In this document: piece by piece, positions 32,216 through 42,659 of the stretch | Numbering within the stretch: the stretch's first letter is position 1 | How the letters are laid out: every line of letters starts with the position of its first letter | Source: Gari tellinella | Lineage: Eukaryota; Mollusca; Bivalvia; Cardiida; Psammobiidae | DNA length: 64,000 bases | Direction: 5' to 3' | NCBI GenBank assembly: GCA_922989275.2 | Contig: OV277870.1 | Span: 36,142,356 to 36,206,355, forward strand | The notes under the pieces: generated by a model | Database searches by the model: none | Told to the model about the DNA's origin: nothing | What the model saw: only the letters and a program-made list of their open reading frames with translations | Translations under genes and position numbers: made by a program

Positions 32216-32325
32216 GTGTCTGATCTGGATCTAAACGGTTTGCAAATCTAAATCAAGCGAAACATTAAAAATATACCCTGATAAATTATATTACTCGGTT
32301 GCTGATCTGGATCCAAACTGTTTGC
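32216..32325. repeat. Two solitary right arms of alpha1
   Basis: GTGTCTGATCTGGATCTAAA (near 32,217) and GCTGATCTGGATCCAAACTG (near 32,300), each ending in a TTTGC-type foot, with no left arm. Confidence 0.6.
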
Positions 32326-32553
32326 ATAATTATGTGGCTCAAGTCAAGCTTAAAAAAGGGATTAAATCGTCGATTGAAATTCCATCTAAAATGAACTCTG
32401 GTGAGTATTTTGATAGGAAATTTTATGCTATTGTTATTTAGAATAGTGCCGATGCAATTGAGGGTTAATGCGAATTAAATGACTGGAATCGCTTTATGTG
32501 CAATGTATGAGCCAATCTGTTTCGGATAAATGAAAGAACCAATTTCGTATTTA

Positions 32554-32830
32554 CTCTTTGAATGCTGGGTAATATTTTCGTCTGCAACAAATGTCGTCTG
32601 CTACTGTTCTTTAAATAGAATTTTTTCTAGATTTTGGGTAATATTTTCGTCTGCAACAATTGTCGTCTGCTACTGTTCTTTAAATAGAAATTTCTAGATT
32701 TCTTTCCAAAACAGGACCATAGTGGCAAACAGTTTGGATCCTGATAAGACGCCGCGTCACGTGTCGTCTCATCAGGATTCAAACTATTTGCAAATGATAC
32801 CATTGTTTCAACACTAAAGCGACCACTCAA
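32554..32830. mobile_element. M8 MITE with internal duplication
   Basis: GAATGCTGGGTAATATTTTC and GTCGTCTGCTACTGTTC occur twice in tandem (about 32,560-32,630 and 32,636-32,700). The alpha1 hairpin is at about 32,724-32,790 with GATAAGACG / CGTCTCATC. The right end is diverged. Confidence 0.65.
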
Positions 32831-32964
32831 AAGAAAGTCACTTTTGGTGTCTTAAATGCAAGTGGTTGTTAAATTCAGGAATCCTGGAATATTGCTGCTT
32901 TATTGTATTAAGCAGCAAAATTTCTTCAAATGTCTTCATGCAATTTCAATCAGTGATCTCATAA

Positions 32965-33209
32965 CCCTTTACCTGATAGCATTGTTTCTAGAATTGAAGA
33001 TATGTGACTACTTAAAGCAGGTTGAAAGTAAAGCAGAATGCGCCCTAAGGCGCATTCTGCTTTACTTTCAGCCTGCTTTAAGCTATTAACTGCTAGAATA
33101 AGGAAAGTATTTAATATGACACATATTCATTACGGTATAATTTGGAACTATTTTCTTCAGCGGATGAATAAAATGAATGTGCTAAAAGTCGCTTCTATAA
33201 GGGAAAGGG
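32965..33209. mobile_element. M4 MITE, complete, 245 bp
   Basis: CCCTTTACCTGATAGC on the left after ATAA; AAGGGAAAGGG then TTAA (33210-33213) on the right. The beta1 hairpin 33,011-33,082 has 34-nt arms with one mismatch, apex GCGCCCTAAGGCGC. Confidence 0.85.
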
Positions 33210-33213
33210 TTAA

Positions 33214-33840
33214 TACAAGAATGATGACTGTGATAACATTTGGCAAAAATAAAACATAAAAACCGATTATGTCATTATCTACTTAAATACTAGTGTCTGC
33301 ATAATCATTTCAGTATAACTGTAATCGCTAGTGACGATGAAAGCGTCGAACTCAATATCTAGTTGGCACGGTATGTTGTTTTTTTGTGCAACGAGAACTA
33401 TATAACATTATTAATTATTAATTGCTTTGATTTTGTTTTTCAATGAAGCTCAATAGTGTTTGTTTAATTTTCGCTATACGAGCCGTAGTTTAGGTGTCAA
33501 ATGCCGGACCTATACTGACTCTCTCATTTGTAGTGTGCTCCAACAGAAAATGGCTTCGTATATTTATGAAGTTTCTGATAACAGGTAATATATTTCGGAC
33601 AGTTTTAATTAAATAATTTAAGCTGGCTTGTGTATATATAAATATAGTCAATATGCATATTTAAATACTGAACGTTATTAAATATATATCTGCAGTTTTA
33701 CCTCCGACCATCCGGACTTCTATCCATTAACCAATAAATACGCATTTTTACTCATTTAATGCAATCCTCCACTGAGTAATATACATGTAGTTTCACTTTA
33801 TACTACATGTATCAAGGGCATACGTAATCAGAAAATAGTT
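33214..33840. other. No recognised feature
   Basis: Nothing seen. Confidence 0.5.
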
Positions 33841-33844
33841 CTTT

Positions 33845-34030
33845 GTCCTATCAGATGGTAACTAAAAGCAAGCTCAAAGTAAAAGATAATGTTCCTTAAG
33901 ACTCATATTTTTTCTTTCAACTTGCTTTTTTCTATGTCCTATCAGATGGTAACTAAACGCAAGCTCAAAGTAAAAGATAATGTACCTTAAGACTCATATT
34001 TTTACTTTCAACTTGCTTTAACTGGTCACA
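33845..34030. repeat. Tandem pair of beta-type hairpins
   Basis: CCTATCAGATGGTAACTAAA starts both copies, about 96 nt apart. Each folds as GCAAGCTCAAAGTAAAAGAT against the inverse with apex TTCCTTAAGAC or TACCTTAAGAC. A tandem duplication of a decayed M4 core. Confidence 0.75.
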
Positions 34031-34289
34031 ATTTTCAAAGGTTTTAATCTGAAGTCTCTGGTTTTAAGTGTTTATGGTTTTCAGAGTCTTGTATTTTAAG
34101 TTCTCGAATAGTTTGTATATTTCAAAGGTGCGTAAACTACTATATTCGAAATGCTCGCCTTATCTTGGGCTTTGCTTCTAAGTTGCAAACAATGCAGACA
34201 GTACAAAACCTGGTATCATAATTATTTGTTGAAGTATTTTGAAAGTTCATTCTAACTCAGTTGTGCCTAGCGTCCATAAATGGGACGAA

Positions 34290-34445
34290 AGTAAACAGTG
34301 AATTCTTAGATCAGACTTCATATAATGCGGCGTCTGACCTGAGTCTGCAAGCCCTAGATCTATTTGCTATTAAGAATTTCTGTCAAATTTATGTTTGCAA
34401 ATAACCACTGTAACCGGGGTAAGTCAATGAAAAGTTAGATCAAGC
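34290..34445. mobile_element. M2b right half, disrupted
   Basis: Decayed alpha1 arms (TTAGATCAGACTTC ... GCGTCTGACCTGAG) and a right end CCACTGTAACCGGGGTAAGTC. An extra piece separates hairpin and end. Confidence 0.5.
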
Positions 34446-34661
34446 ACCCCTTAATAAAAAATTACTCATCCAATATATAAGCATTAAAAGAATTAGGTTA
34501 ATATAATATACGTGTTTTCCCAACTTTACATGATTGCATTATTTCGGGTTGTAGAACATTCAAGGTTGTAGTTTAAGAATGTTCCTTAACGTAATAATCT
34601 TGCAGGTCTGGTCACTATTTAAAGTCGTTTTCTACTGAAAGACATTTGCATAATAATACAG

Positions 34662-34860
34662 TCGAACCTTGATAGATCGACTCGCGGAACCCCTTCACTG
34701 ACATGACGTCATCAATTCTAAATCATTATCGTCTGTTTCAATTTTTCAAATCTAAATTTAAGGTACATGCATTTTGACCTTAGAAATACAAAATGTATTG
34801 AAATGACTGTCAAACAGTTTGGATCAAATCAAACGCTAAGTTTCCCCAAACTGTTTGAAA
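34662..34860. mobile_element. M7 end fused to M2b
   Basis: CAGTCGAACCTTGATAGATC is an M7 terminus. It runs directly into AACCCCTTCACTGACATGAC (M2b) with TGACGTCA at 34,704-34,711 and TTATCGTCTG. The hairpin lacks its apex: TTTGGATCAAATCAAACGC then CCCCAAACTGTTTG. Confidence 0.7.
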
Positions 34861-35003
34861 CACAATATCAATTGCACCTTCTGTCAAGAATGTTCTAAGA
34901 TGTAAATGTCATTACTAAAAGCAAACGAACAATTTTTTTAAGACGACATGTTTCGGAATGAAGATTCTAACTCTAATACCACAACTTGATTTAGAAAAAA
35001 GGG

Positions 35004-35066
35004 AAACAGTTTGGATCCTGATCAGACGCCGCGTGACGCGGCGTCTGATCAGGATCCAAACTGTTT
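35004..35066. repeat. Perfect alpha1 hairpin
   Basis: 30-nt perfect arms, AAACAGTTTGGATCCTGATC to GACGCCGCG, loop TGA. AGCAGACGATATTACAGCAG follows downstream (about 35,144), as in M3. Ends not assigned. Confidence 0.85.
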
Positions 35067-35474
35067 GACATCCGTGTCGATGTGTCCTTGGTCTTACTGC
35101 GAAAAAGCGGAACTTTGATAAATCAAAATAGACTGTAGTTATTCAGCAGACGATATTACAGCAGGGAAATGGCTAAAACATCAGCAGACTTTGGGAAAAT
35201 TACCAAGTGACGACAGTAAACTGCTGTCTAATGCCGGTGTACCTCAAGGCTGTAAAATTCCTGACTAATTCGCAATTAGTCTATCTCTCTACTCGATAGC
35301 TGTTTATCCAGATATCCTATGGCCAATTAATACGTAGAGTCTGATTTCTTTTTTTTAAATAAAGGTTGTCTGCTTCAAAAATGTTGTTTGCTGTAAAACA
35401 AAAAGCATATCATTTGTCGAAAAAGGTTATACTTATTTTAATGTTTTATGGGTGAAAAAATCAAAACAATTATG

Positions 35475-35540
35475 AGGCAGTTTGGATCCAGATATGGCAC
35501 CAGGTTACTGGACTTCTGACATGGATCGAAACTGTTTGAA
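35475..35540. repeat. Degenerate alpha1 hairpin
   Basis: GCAGTTTGGATCCAGATATG pairs with CATGGATCGAAACTG. The apex is diverged (CCAGGTTACTGG). Confidence 0.65.
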
Positions 35541-35764
35541 AACGTCAGGCAAGTCGAACATTTCACGATAGTTAGTGGTATTAAATCTAAAGTATGCAAT
35601 AGAAGAATGTGCAATAAGTGTTGCAGAAAGTCCAGATCCTGATAAGTAATTCGGTAGCTCATAGTTCTGTTCCAGACTGACATTTTGGAGTTTCACGATG
35701 TTTACTTTGTAAGGATCGGAGACAAGTCGAAAAATAGTTCGCTGTTCCTTAACTGAACACGGAG

Positions 35765-35850
35765 GTTGGCTATATGTATTTGAACTATTTTCTTCAGTGA
35801 AGGGGTGAAATAAAGACGTTAAAATCCGTATCTATATATATTTGGAGTAC
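35765..35850. mobile_element. M4 right-end fragment
   Basis: TTGAACTATTTTCTTCAGTG then AAAGACGTTAAAATCCGTAT matches the M4 right flank. The rest is missing. Confidence 0.45.
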
Positions 35851-35949
35851 AGAATTAAAAGAAGTGGTCGCTAAAAGAACTCTGGGGGTTGTTGCAGACG
35901 ATAATCTTTGCAGACGGAAGCTTCCTGGATAAACTGATTCAGCATAAAC

Positions 35950-36204
35950 CAGGGCTGCCATAAGTTGGCATGAAAAATCCTAAGATTTCGAAATTTGCAG
36001 TTTTCAAGTGCGAATTTACGAATCGTACCTTTAGCCCATACCCTGTTTCTAGTATTGTTGACACGTGACTACTTAAAGCAGGCTGGAAGCAAAGCATAAT
36101 GCGCCTTATGGCGCATTCTGCTTTACTTTCAGCCTGCTTTAAGCTACCATGTTCTTGAAAAAAATCCGAAGATTTAGGAAAAATCCGGAGAAATGGCAGC
36201 CCTG
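35950..36204. mobile_element. hAT-like MITE containing a beta1 hairpin (M9 group)
   Basis: CAGGGCTGCCATAAGTT on the left, AAATGGCAGCCCTG on the right, and ATAAAC repeated at 35,944-35,949 and 36,205-36,210 as a 6-bp target duplication. Inside is an M4 left flank (CCCATACCCTGTTTCTAG) and the beta1 hairpin 36,072-36,143, but no M4 right end. Confidence 0.8.
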
Positions 36205-36299
36205 ATAAACATATGCCTCTCTGTAGGTGTGACATTTGAAAACATTGCTAGTTACATATAAAGATCAAACCTTATCGTGCTTTAAGCGCGACTTATAAT

Positions 36300-36445
36300 T
36301 GCAAACATTTTGCGTTTAGATCAGACTGGTCTAGATCCAAACTGTTTGTCACTCATGTTCAACTTTTCTTCAGTTTGAACAAAACATAAAAAATTGTCGC
36401 AGGCGATAGTTATGTTTGAAGCAGACGACAATTCAGCAAATTCAT
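36300..36445. mobile_element. Alpha1-bearing element with collapsed hairpin
   Basis: TTAAGCGCGACTTATAATTG precedes a reduced hairpin (TTTAGATCAGACTGGTCTAG, ATCCAAACTGTTTG). AAGCAGACGACAATTCAGC follows. The same flanks occur around 39,391-39,540. Confidence 0.55.
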
Positions 36446-36554
36446 ATCAAACTCAAGTCAATAACATGTACAGTGGAGACATTAACCCCCGCCCCTGCCC
36501 ACCCCATAAAAGTAAAAAAAAGAATACGCTAGAACAATTATTTAGATCTATATT

Positions 36555-36632
36555 GCAAACAGTTAGAATCTAGATCCGACGCCAAGATCCGACGCCAAGA
36601 TCCGACACGCCAAGATCCGACGCCAAGCTGTT
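36555..36632. repeat. Alpha1 hairpin converted to a minisatellite
   Basis: Left foot CAAACAGTTAGAATC and right foot AAGCTGTTTGC enclose four copies of GATCCGACGCCAA (one reads GATCCGACACGCCAA). The right arm has been replaced by repeats of left-arm sequence. Confidence 0.75.
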
Positions 36633-36696
36633 TGCTACTCAGATGATGCTGACAAAAAGCAAATGGGGAACGTTTCCTGCACCCGACTGTATGGAG

Positions 36697-36772
36697 TATG
36701 CCAAAAGCAGGCGGAAAATAATGCAGAAAGCTCCTATTTTAATGATCTGCTTCATTTTCTGTCTGCTTTTAG
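36697..36772. repeat. Imperfect beta-type hairpin
   Basis: AAAAGCAGGCGGAAAATAAT pairs with ATTTTCTGTCTGCTTTTAG. The apex region is diverged. Confidence 0.55.
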
Positions 36773-36910
36773 TAGAAAATTCCAATAGGAGTTTTCTACT
36801 CACTGTGAGCCTTCTTTATACGCAGTCGCCTACTTTTTAAAACTGGGGTAATGGGTAAATAGTACGGTGAGTCACGGTGCAAACGACGATTTTGAAAAGT
36901 ACTATATTAT

Positions 36911-37152
36911 CCCTATACCTTATAGAAGCGCCTTTTAGCGTATTCCATTTAATCCTCCGCTGAAGAAAATAGTTTCAATCTATACAGTCATAAATATGTA
37001 TTGGAAGAAATATTTTCTTTTCTAGCAGGTGGTAACTTAAATCAGGCTGAAAGTAAAGCAGAATGCGCCTTAGGGCGCATTCTGCTTTACTTTCAACCTT
37101 CTTTAAGTAGTCACCTATTTTCAAAACTAGAAAACACTTATGAGGTAAAGGG
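36911..37152. mobile_element. M4 MITE, complete, 242 bp
   Basis: CCCTATACCTTATAGAAGCG on the left after TTAT; TTATGAGGTAAAGGG and TTAA (37153-37156) on the right. The beta1 hairpin 37,036-37,107 has apex GCGCCTTAGGGCGC. Confidence 0.85.
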
Positions 37153-37366
37153 TTAAGAGAGAACGATTTTTTTAATTACACGTAATATTATCTGCTTTGA
37201 AAGTGTGGTCGGCTTAATGGAGTGAGTCACGTCCCAAACTAAAGGACTTTGGTACTTGAAAAAAGTTAAGTTTGATCAGCAGCCGCGTTTGAATCGTATA
37301 TGGTAACGAGTTCATTCCTGGTTATTTGACAAGGATCAACGCTGTTGCAAATAATCGTTATATATA

Positions 37367-37554
37367 CAGTAGAACCTCTCTATTACGACCACTAAAAAGA
37401 AGGCTAATTGTCTGTATAAAAGACAGGTGACAGCTTAAATCAATGGGAAAGTGAAACAGAAAGCTGTTTCACTTTCACATTGCTTAATCAGTCACCTGTC
37501 TTAAGTGACTAATATTTGACATAATTTAGTGGTCGTAATAGAGAGCTTCTACTG
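37367..37554. mobile_element. M5 MITE, complete, 188 bp, TA-flanked
   Basis: CAGTAGAACCTCTCTATTAC on the left, AATAGAGAGCTTCTACTG on the right, TA at 37365-37366 and 37555-37556. The beta2 hairpin (about 37,422-37,503) has lost the GCTCC apex but keeps AGACAGGTGACAGCTTAAAT feet. Confidence 0.88.
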
Positions 37555-37852
37555 TATTTGAGGTAAGGCAGGGAGGCGGTGATCGTAAACTATCAATGTG
37601 AGCAATTTCCCTTTTTAGAGTAAAGTACATGTAATAACAATAATATAACTAACGTTCGTTGGAATTAAAACAGGTCTTATACACGTGTATTCCATGTTGA
37701 AATTTTGGAAATAAAATATGTTTAAACTGTTTAAACTGTATACACGTTTAGTCGACACTTTGTTAAAAGATTCGTGATGGAAGGTAGACAATTTTATATT
37801 TGCAAAATACCAAAACATCTGCTACAACGATGTATCAAACGAATGCTCATTA

Positions 37853-38183
37853 CAGTACTTCCTCCCCACAACGGCACTCCTAACAACGAGTCCCTCCTTA
37901 CAACGACGCGTGCCGCTGTTTCCGAAACAGTACAATTATGTCCAACTTTTTCACTGCTGAAATATCTTCTGCTTCAAATTATCGTCTGCTATTTTTCTCA
38001 AAGTTACATATAAGTGGACATTTTGACAGAAGAAATTCAATGACTAGTGACAAACAGCTTGAATCCAGATCAGCCGCCGCGTGCCAAGTTTTAGTTTTCC
38101 CTTCCCTATAACAACTCCCTACGACCAACGTACACACTATTTGTCTCCCACTGCATGGGTGTCGTTGTAGGGAGGGAGTACTG
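37853..38183. mobile_element. M3 MITE, TA-flanked, right hairpin arm missing
   Basis: CAGTACTTCCTCCCC on the left, TAGGGAGGGAGTACTG on the right, TA at 37851-37852 and 38184-38185. The alpha1 left arm runs to GCCGCCGCGTGCC and is followed at once by the flank. The deletion starts at the apex. Confidence 0.85.
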
Positions 38184-38213
38184 TAGTGATGTTGAAGACA
38201 GAATGGAGCTTAA

Positions 38214-38414
38214 CTTATTGAGTCCGAGCGACGAGTATACTCGTCATTTACAAACAATATATTTGAGAAGTGTACACTCGCCCTTGGCTCACAATGTAGA
38301 CCCATATCAGAGAACTAGCAATATGTTGTTAAAAACAACCCTAATTAGGCTAAAAATAGACTATATCTAATTTGAAATTGGAATTGTCCAATAAAAGTTT
38401 TAGATGTGAATGAG
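38214..38414. mobile_element. M6 MITE, 201 bp, TTAA-flanked
   Basis: TTAA at 38210-38213 and 38415-38418. CTTATTGAGTCCGAGCGACG on the left, GTTTTAGATGTGAATGAG on the right. The alpha2 hairpin is half lost (AATGTAGACCCATATCAGAG only). Confidence 0.8.
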
Positions 38415-38439
38415 TTAAAACAATGCGAAAGTAACCAGG

Positions 38440-38520
38440 CGTCTCATCTGGTTCCAAACTGTTTGCAAGGGAAATAATAGTTTTAGCGCCTATACGTGTT
38501 TATTGGGAAAGAATAACTGT
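38440..38520. mobile_element. M1 right half
   Basis: Right hairpin arm GGCGTCTCATCTGGTTCC, then TTATTGGGAAAGAATAACTG. No left half. Confidence 0.6.
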
Positions 38521-38573
38521 ACCTCCTAGTTGATTGAAATCAAAGTGCAGACAGGATTATTAACTTCTTGCAT

Positions 38574-38784
38574 GCAGGGTAATTCTTTTTGTGTGCAACA
38601 AATTTCGTCTGCTACTGTTCTTAAAATAGAATTTTCAAAATTTCTTTTCAAAACAGATCAAAGTGTCAAACAGTTTTGATCCTGATGAGACGCCGCGTTA
38701 TGCGGCGTCTCATCAAGATCCAAACTGTTTGCAACTCAAGGCAATCACTGTGGCAAATATATCCGCCGCTAGCATGCAAAAGAT
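38574..38784. mobile_element. M8 MITE, complete, 211 bp, TTAA-flanked
   Basis: TTAA at 38570-38573 and 38785-38788. CTTCTTGCATGCAGGG on the left, GCTAGCATGCAAAAGAT on the right. The alpha1 hairpin 38,667-38,731 carries GATGAGACG / CGTCTCATC. Confidence 0.85.
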
Positions 38785-39117
38785 TTAAGCAGGCGAGATG
38801 ATGGTGGCAAAAAACGTTTAAAATCAGACAATAATTTCTACAGTGAAAGGTTTAAATGAAATTTTCCAATGAATCAATTATATGACAACCTTTAGAAACT
38901 CAAGAAAAAAATTCTCCAATAATGCTTCTCCACCCTAATGATGGCACGAATGCACTTTAACTCAATTACTGCTTACATTATTCTAAATTGACGAAAGCGC
39001 AGGACTTGCATGTTTCTACTTTCAATTTAAAAATAACTCATATATGTAGATGATATATGTTTGCGCATTGAACATCACGTGCACTTATACGAAACACGCT
39101 GACTTTTCTGCATTTTA

Positions 39118-39356
39118 CGTATTGAACCCCAGCAACAAGTATTCTCGTCATTTACGATGATACATGTAAAGATTACACTTGTCCTATGCAAACATTGTAC
39201 ACCCATATCAGAGGTCTCCTAAAGGAACCCTCTGATCAGGGTCTGCTCTGTTTGTCATTTTGCAATATATCACAGAAAACAGTCCTAAATATTAAACAAT
39301 GGACTAAACTTAATTGGAAACTGGAACTTTTCATTAAAAGATTCAGGGATAAATGA
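39118..39356. mobile_element. M6 MITE
   Basis: TATTGAACCCCAGCAACAAG on the left, AGATTCAGGGATAAATGAG on the right. The alpha2 hairpin 39,189-39,254 has several mismatches. Target duplication is not intact. Confidence 0.65.
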
Positions 39357-39390
39357 GTTTGTCCTAGATATATCATAACCATTATCGTCC

Positions 39391-39540
39391 TAAGCGCGAC
39401 CTGGTCAATATGTGCAAACAGTTTGGATCCAGATCAGACGCCGCATAATGCGGCGTCTGATCTAGATCCAAGTTGGTTGCCACTCTTATCAACATGTTTT
39501 CGAGTTTAACAAATGTCAAACTTTATTACGAGGAACCATC
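39391..39540. mobile_element. Alpha1-bearing element, family shared with 36,300
   Basis: CCTAAGCGCGACCTGGTC precedes a near-perfect alpha1 hairpin (39,416-39,480, apex CCGCATAATGCGG). The right flank TTTTCGAGTTTAACAAATG matches that of the 36,300 element. Confidence 0.65.
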
Positions 39541-39656
39541 TCATCAGCGTCTTCACTGTCTTTAACTCTTTAACTATTTTTCAGTTAAACCAAAATTGAA
39601 CTGGTCAGTTTTCAAAAGGTAGAATAATTCATATCAAATATTCAGCTTAAAAATGA

Positions 39657-39835
39657 TTAATTCCTTCATTGCAATGTTCCGAGTACAATAGTTATTTGCG
39701 CGACGTCCAGGATTAAGATCCAAACTGTTCGACATTTATAACGATATACTTAAATACATGAATCTAATTTGAGAAATACAATTCAAAAAGACGACAATTG
39801 TTTAAAAGCAGATTACAACGGCAGGACAGTATAGT
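39657..39835. mobile_element. M2-type fragment
   Basis: TTAATTCCTTCATTGCAATG on the left; right arm only (GATCCAAACTGTTCGAC); then AAAGACGACAATTGTTTAAA. Confidence 0.45.
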
Positions 39836-40211
39836 ACACCTCCCCACAACGGCCCTCTGAACAATAAGCCACTCCTTACAACAACGCTTGCCGCTGTTCC
39901 CAAAACCGTGAATACAAATATGGGTTACCTTTTCACGGCTGCAATCTCGTCTGCTTAAAATTGTCGTCTGCTGTTTTCCCAAAGTTACATATTAGTTGAC
40001 ATTTCGACAGAAGAAATATTTATAAGGACGAGTGACAAGCAGCTTGAATCCATATCAGACGCCGCGTAACGCAGCGTCTGGTCTGGATTCAAGCTGTTCG
40101 CAAATACATGTATGAGCCATTTTTTAAGTTTCCCTCCCTATAACATCTTCCTCGAAACGCCACAAAAATCTTTATCCCCCAGTTGGTGTTGTTGTAGAGA
40201 GAGGGCACCGT
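39836..40211. mobile_element. M3 MITE, reverse orientation, diverged
   Basis: TACACCTCCCCACAACGG on the left, GTTGTTGTAGAGAGAGGGC on the right. The alpha1 hairpin is at about 40,041-40,101. AATCTCGTCTGC and AATTGTCGTCTGC are conserved. Confidence 0.75.
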
Positions 40212-40214
40212 ATC

Positions 40215-40430
40215 GCCGGGTTTCAAATAATTAGACACCATCTTGTAACTAAGCAATTAGCAAACGTCTTGTAGCTGAGCAATTAGATTTTTACTATTAG
40301 TAATTCTATTTGTATGTAATCAAGTTACTTGGAGCAAAGGGGTCAGTATTAATGAGATGGCCAAATCCACTTATGCAAATAAATCATGTGCCGGAGACAG
40401 AGAGAAATCGAGAGACAAAAACACGTGTAC
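40215..40430. repeat. Dispersed repeat, copy 2
   Basis: Relative of 15,100-15,260, with AGCAATTAG twice, GGGGTCAGTATTAATGAG and ATGGCCAAATCCACTTATGC. Confidence 0.6.
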
Positions 40431-40600
40431 AGTTCCAGGGGACAAGACGTTATGCTTTCCCGATAAACGCGTTTATACTAAACTAATTACGTCCACTGCA
40501 AACAGTTTGGAGCCTGGTTAGACGCAGAGTTCTCAAGGTGTGACCAGGCTTCAAACTGTTTGCCATTTAAATTGAATCAATTTTCAGAATTCTCAAGTTG
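40431..40600. mobile_element. M1 element lacking the right end
   Basis: GACAAGACGTTATGCTTTCC then CGATAAACGCGTTTATAC matches the M1 left part. The hairpin (about 40,498-40,562) pairs GGAGCCTGGTTAGACG with its inverse; the apex is decayed. Confidence 0.65.
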
Positions 40601-40659
40601 CCTTGTATAAAGTTTATACAAATTTAACTCTGAGTATTTTCAATGTCTGTGCCTAAGCG

Positions 40660-40766
40660 TTTAAGTTGAATCTGCGATCGCTCTCGCGATTTTGATTGGT
40701 CAGATTTGAGAAAAGCCCAAATCTGACCTATTATAGGTTTGAGAATGATCTCAGACTCAATTCAAA
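40660..40766. repeat. Diverged inverted repeat, relative of 453-549
   Basis: Shares ATTGGTCAGATTTGAG and its inverse CAAATCTGACC. The outer arms contain an extra GCGATCGCTCTCGCG insert on one side. Confidence 0.65.
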
Positions 40767-40769
40767 CGT

Positions 40770-41440
40770 TGTTAACATAGCCTGACCAGGATACAAATTA
40801 TTTCATGATTGTTTCTTTTCCTTCATTTATCAAAGGAATATCGTTTCTTATTACTTTTTTCACCTTATTTTTAGGATATAACAAAAATGATTATTCAGTT
40901 GTCTATTTCTGGAACCTCTTATAACATTGTTTCACTGTTGTTGTTGTTTTCATTGCTATTTTTGTTTTCATATTTATTGTCCTTCAACAAGATATACAAA
41001 CCAGTAAATAGATGTAATTTAGCAATCACGTCATAATTATGATGTAAACTTGTTAGAAAGGGAGGGTTGTTACTAACGTTGGAAGAACTTGTAGCCCGAC
41101 CCTTTTGCACATATATTTGTATGTATGATACTATCATTTGTTGATTTGAATTGTTATATCAACCTTTGTACAAATATTGGGCAATAAAATATGTTTAAAC
41201 TAAAATGGAATAAACATTGATGTTGAACGATTTAAAGCAGACAATTATTTAACATAATGATTTGAAAGACACCATTTGTCGTATAAGGTTCCAGTTTCTG
41301 AGCTAATGTTACATGTACTGATGTAGGCCTACCTTCTTCATTAATTAGCTTTGTCACCTTAAGCTTTGAACCGACCCCACACCCACCAACCCAAACACCA
41401 ACCGACAGAAACGCATTTTGGCGTCAGTATCTCTTCCTCA
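40770..41440. other. No recognised feature
   Basis: Nothing seen. Confidence 0.45.
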
Positions 41441-41444
41441 TATG

Positions 41445-41782
41445 CAGCGCTTCTCTACAACGAATCCCAATGGTAGACAAAACGTGTGTGCGTTGTTCGA
41501 CGGGAGTTGTTATAAGGAGGGAAAGTTGCTTACAATTGCAAATAGCTTGAATCCAGATCAGACGCCGCGTAAGGCGGCATCTGATCTGGTTTCAAGCTGT
41601 TTGCAACTCGTCATTTTGTTTTTTTGTCAAAATGGCCAATTGTGACTTTGGGAAAAACAGCAGACGACAGTTTAAAGCAGACGATATTGCAGATGTGAAA
41701 GTATTAGGCATGGGAATGTCTTGTTTGTGGAACAGGGGCAAGGGTCGTTGTTCGGAGAGCCGATGTAAAGAGGAAGCACTTT
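41445..41782. mobile_element. M3 MITE, decayed ends
   Basis: CAGCGCTTCTCTACAACG on the left, AAAGAGGAAGCACTTTA on the right. The alpha1 hairpin (about 41,539-41,602) has apex CCGCGTAAGGCGG. CAGCAGACGACAGTTTAAAG is conserved. Confidence 0.75.
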
Positions 41783-41861
41783 AAAGGCCTTTCCAAGCAT
41801 CTACATTGCATTGACATGAGACACTGGAAAGTGTTTTGTGTTAGTGTTTAAACAACACTGA

Positions 41862-41972
41862 AATGAGTTTCAAACGGTTTGGATCCTGAAAAGACGCCCC
41901 GTTACGCGGCGTCTGATCAGGGTCCAAGCTGTTTGCAAATTACCACTGTATTCGGGTAAGGCAGATAATGGG
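41862..41972. mobile_element. M2b right half with hairpin
   Basis: TTCAAACGGTTTGGATCC through a slightly decayed alpha1 hairpin to CACTGTATTCGGGTAAGGCA and GGG-TTAA (41973-41976). Confidence 0.7.
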
Positions 41973-41976
41973 TTAA

Positions 41977-42046
41977 AGAAAGTTGGTGTAAGGCAGAAAG
42001 CTCATTCGAGAGCTATAAGCTTTACTTTTAGTCTGCTTTAAACCCA
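41977..42046. repeat. Decayed beta2-type hairpin
   Basis: AAGGCAGAAAGCTC-ATTC-GAGAGCTATAAGCTTTAC, then AGTCTGCTTTAAAC. Confidence 0.5.
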
Positions 42047-42049
42047 AAC

Positions 42050-42430
42050 CTCTCAAACCCAAAACTGAAACGCGCTCTTAAATGGGATTTCATTAGAATC
42101 AGGTAAAATGGCCTCAAAACGATGAAAACCGTGTACATCTGCGGGTAAGACGTCTTAGTAGAAACAAAGGCAATTCTTATAGTCTGTATTTTCTGCAGAA
42201 GCAGCACAACCAAATGGGTTGATTTGAGCGAATGAGAACGAAAATACTAGAAAGTCACTGAGTTTCTCCGTAACATTTGCTGACGATGCAGGTAAAGTTC
42301 AAACTGTTTACTGGTTCACAATGCGATTCTTCTCGAATGATACTCGGATTAAACACTTTCACTTCTAATATAGTGTGATCATCCACTGCTCTTAATTTCT
42401 GAATATAGCAAAGTCCACTTCAGTAACATC
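42050..42430. other. No recognised feature
   Basis: Nothing seen. Confidence 0.45.
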
Positions 42431-42436
42431 TATATG

Positions 42437-42545
42437 TTAGCTAAACACTTTTAGATCCTGATCGATGCCGAGTTCCCCGGCGTCTGATCTGGGTCCAACC
42501 TTTGTGAAATTGCCACCGTTATCGGGAAATGCAGTTAAGCGGTTA
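42437..42545. mobile_element. M2b right half, decayed
   Basis: AGATCCTGATCGATGCCGAG / CGGCGTCTGATCTGGGTCC, then ACCGTTATCGGGAAATGCAG and GCGGTTAA. Confidence 0.6.
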
Positions 42546-42659
42546 AATCCCATCGCATTGGGTTTTAAATTCTTTACAATTCCATTTAATCAGAGCTTTA
42601 CGCTCGTCTTTATACCCATCAGCCATTTTACTGTCAATGGAACCAAACGACAACTTTAC

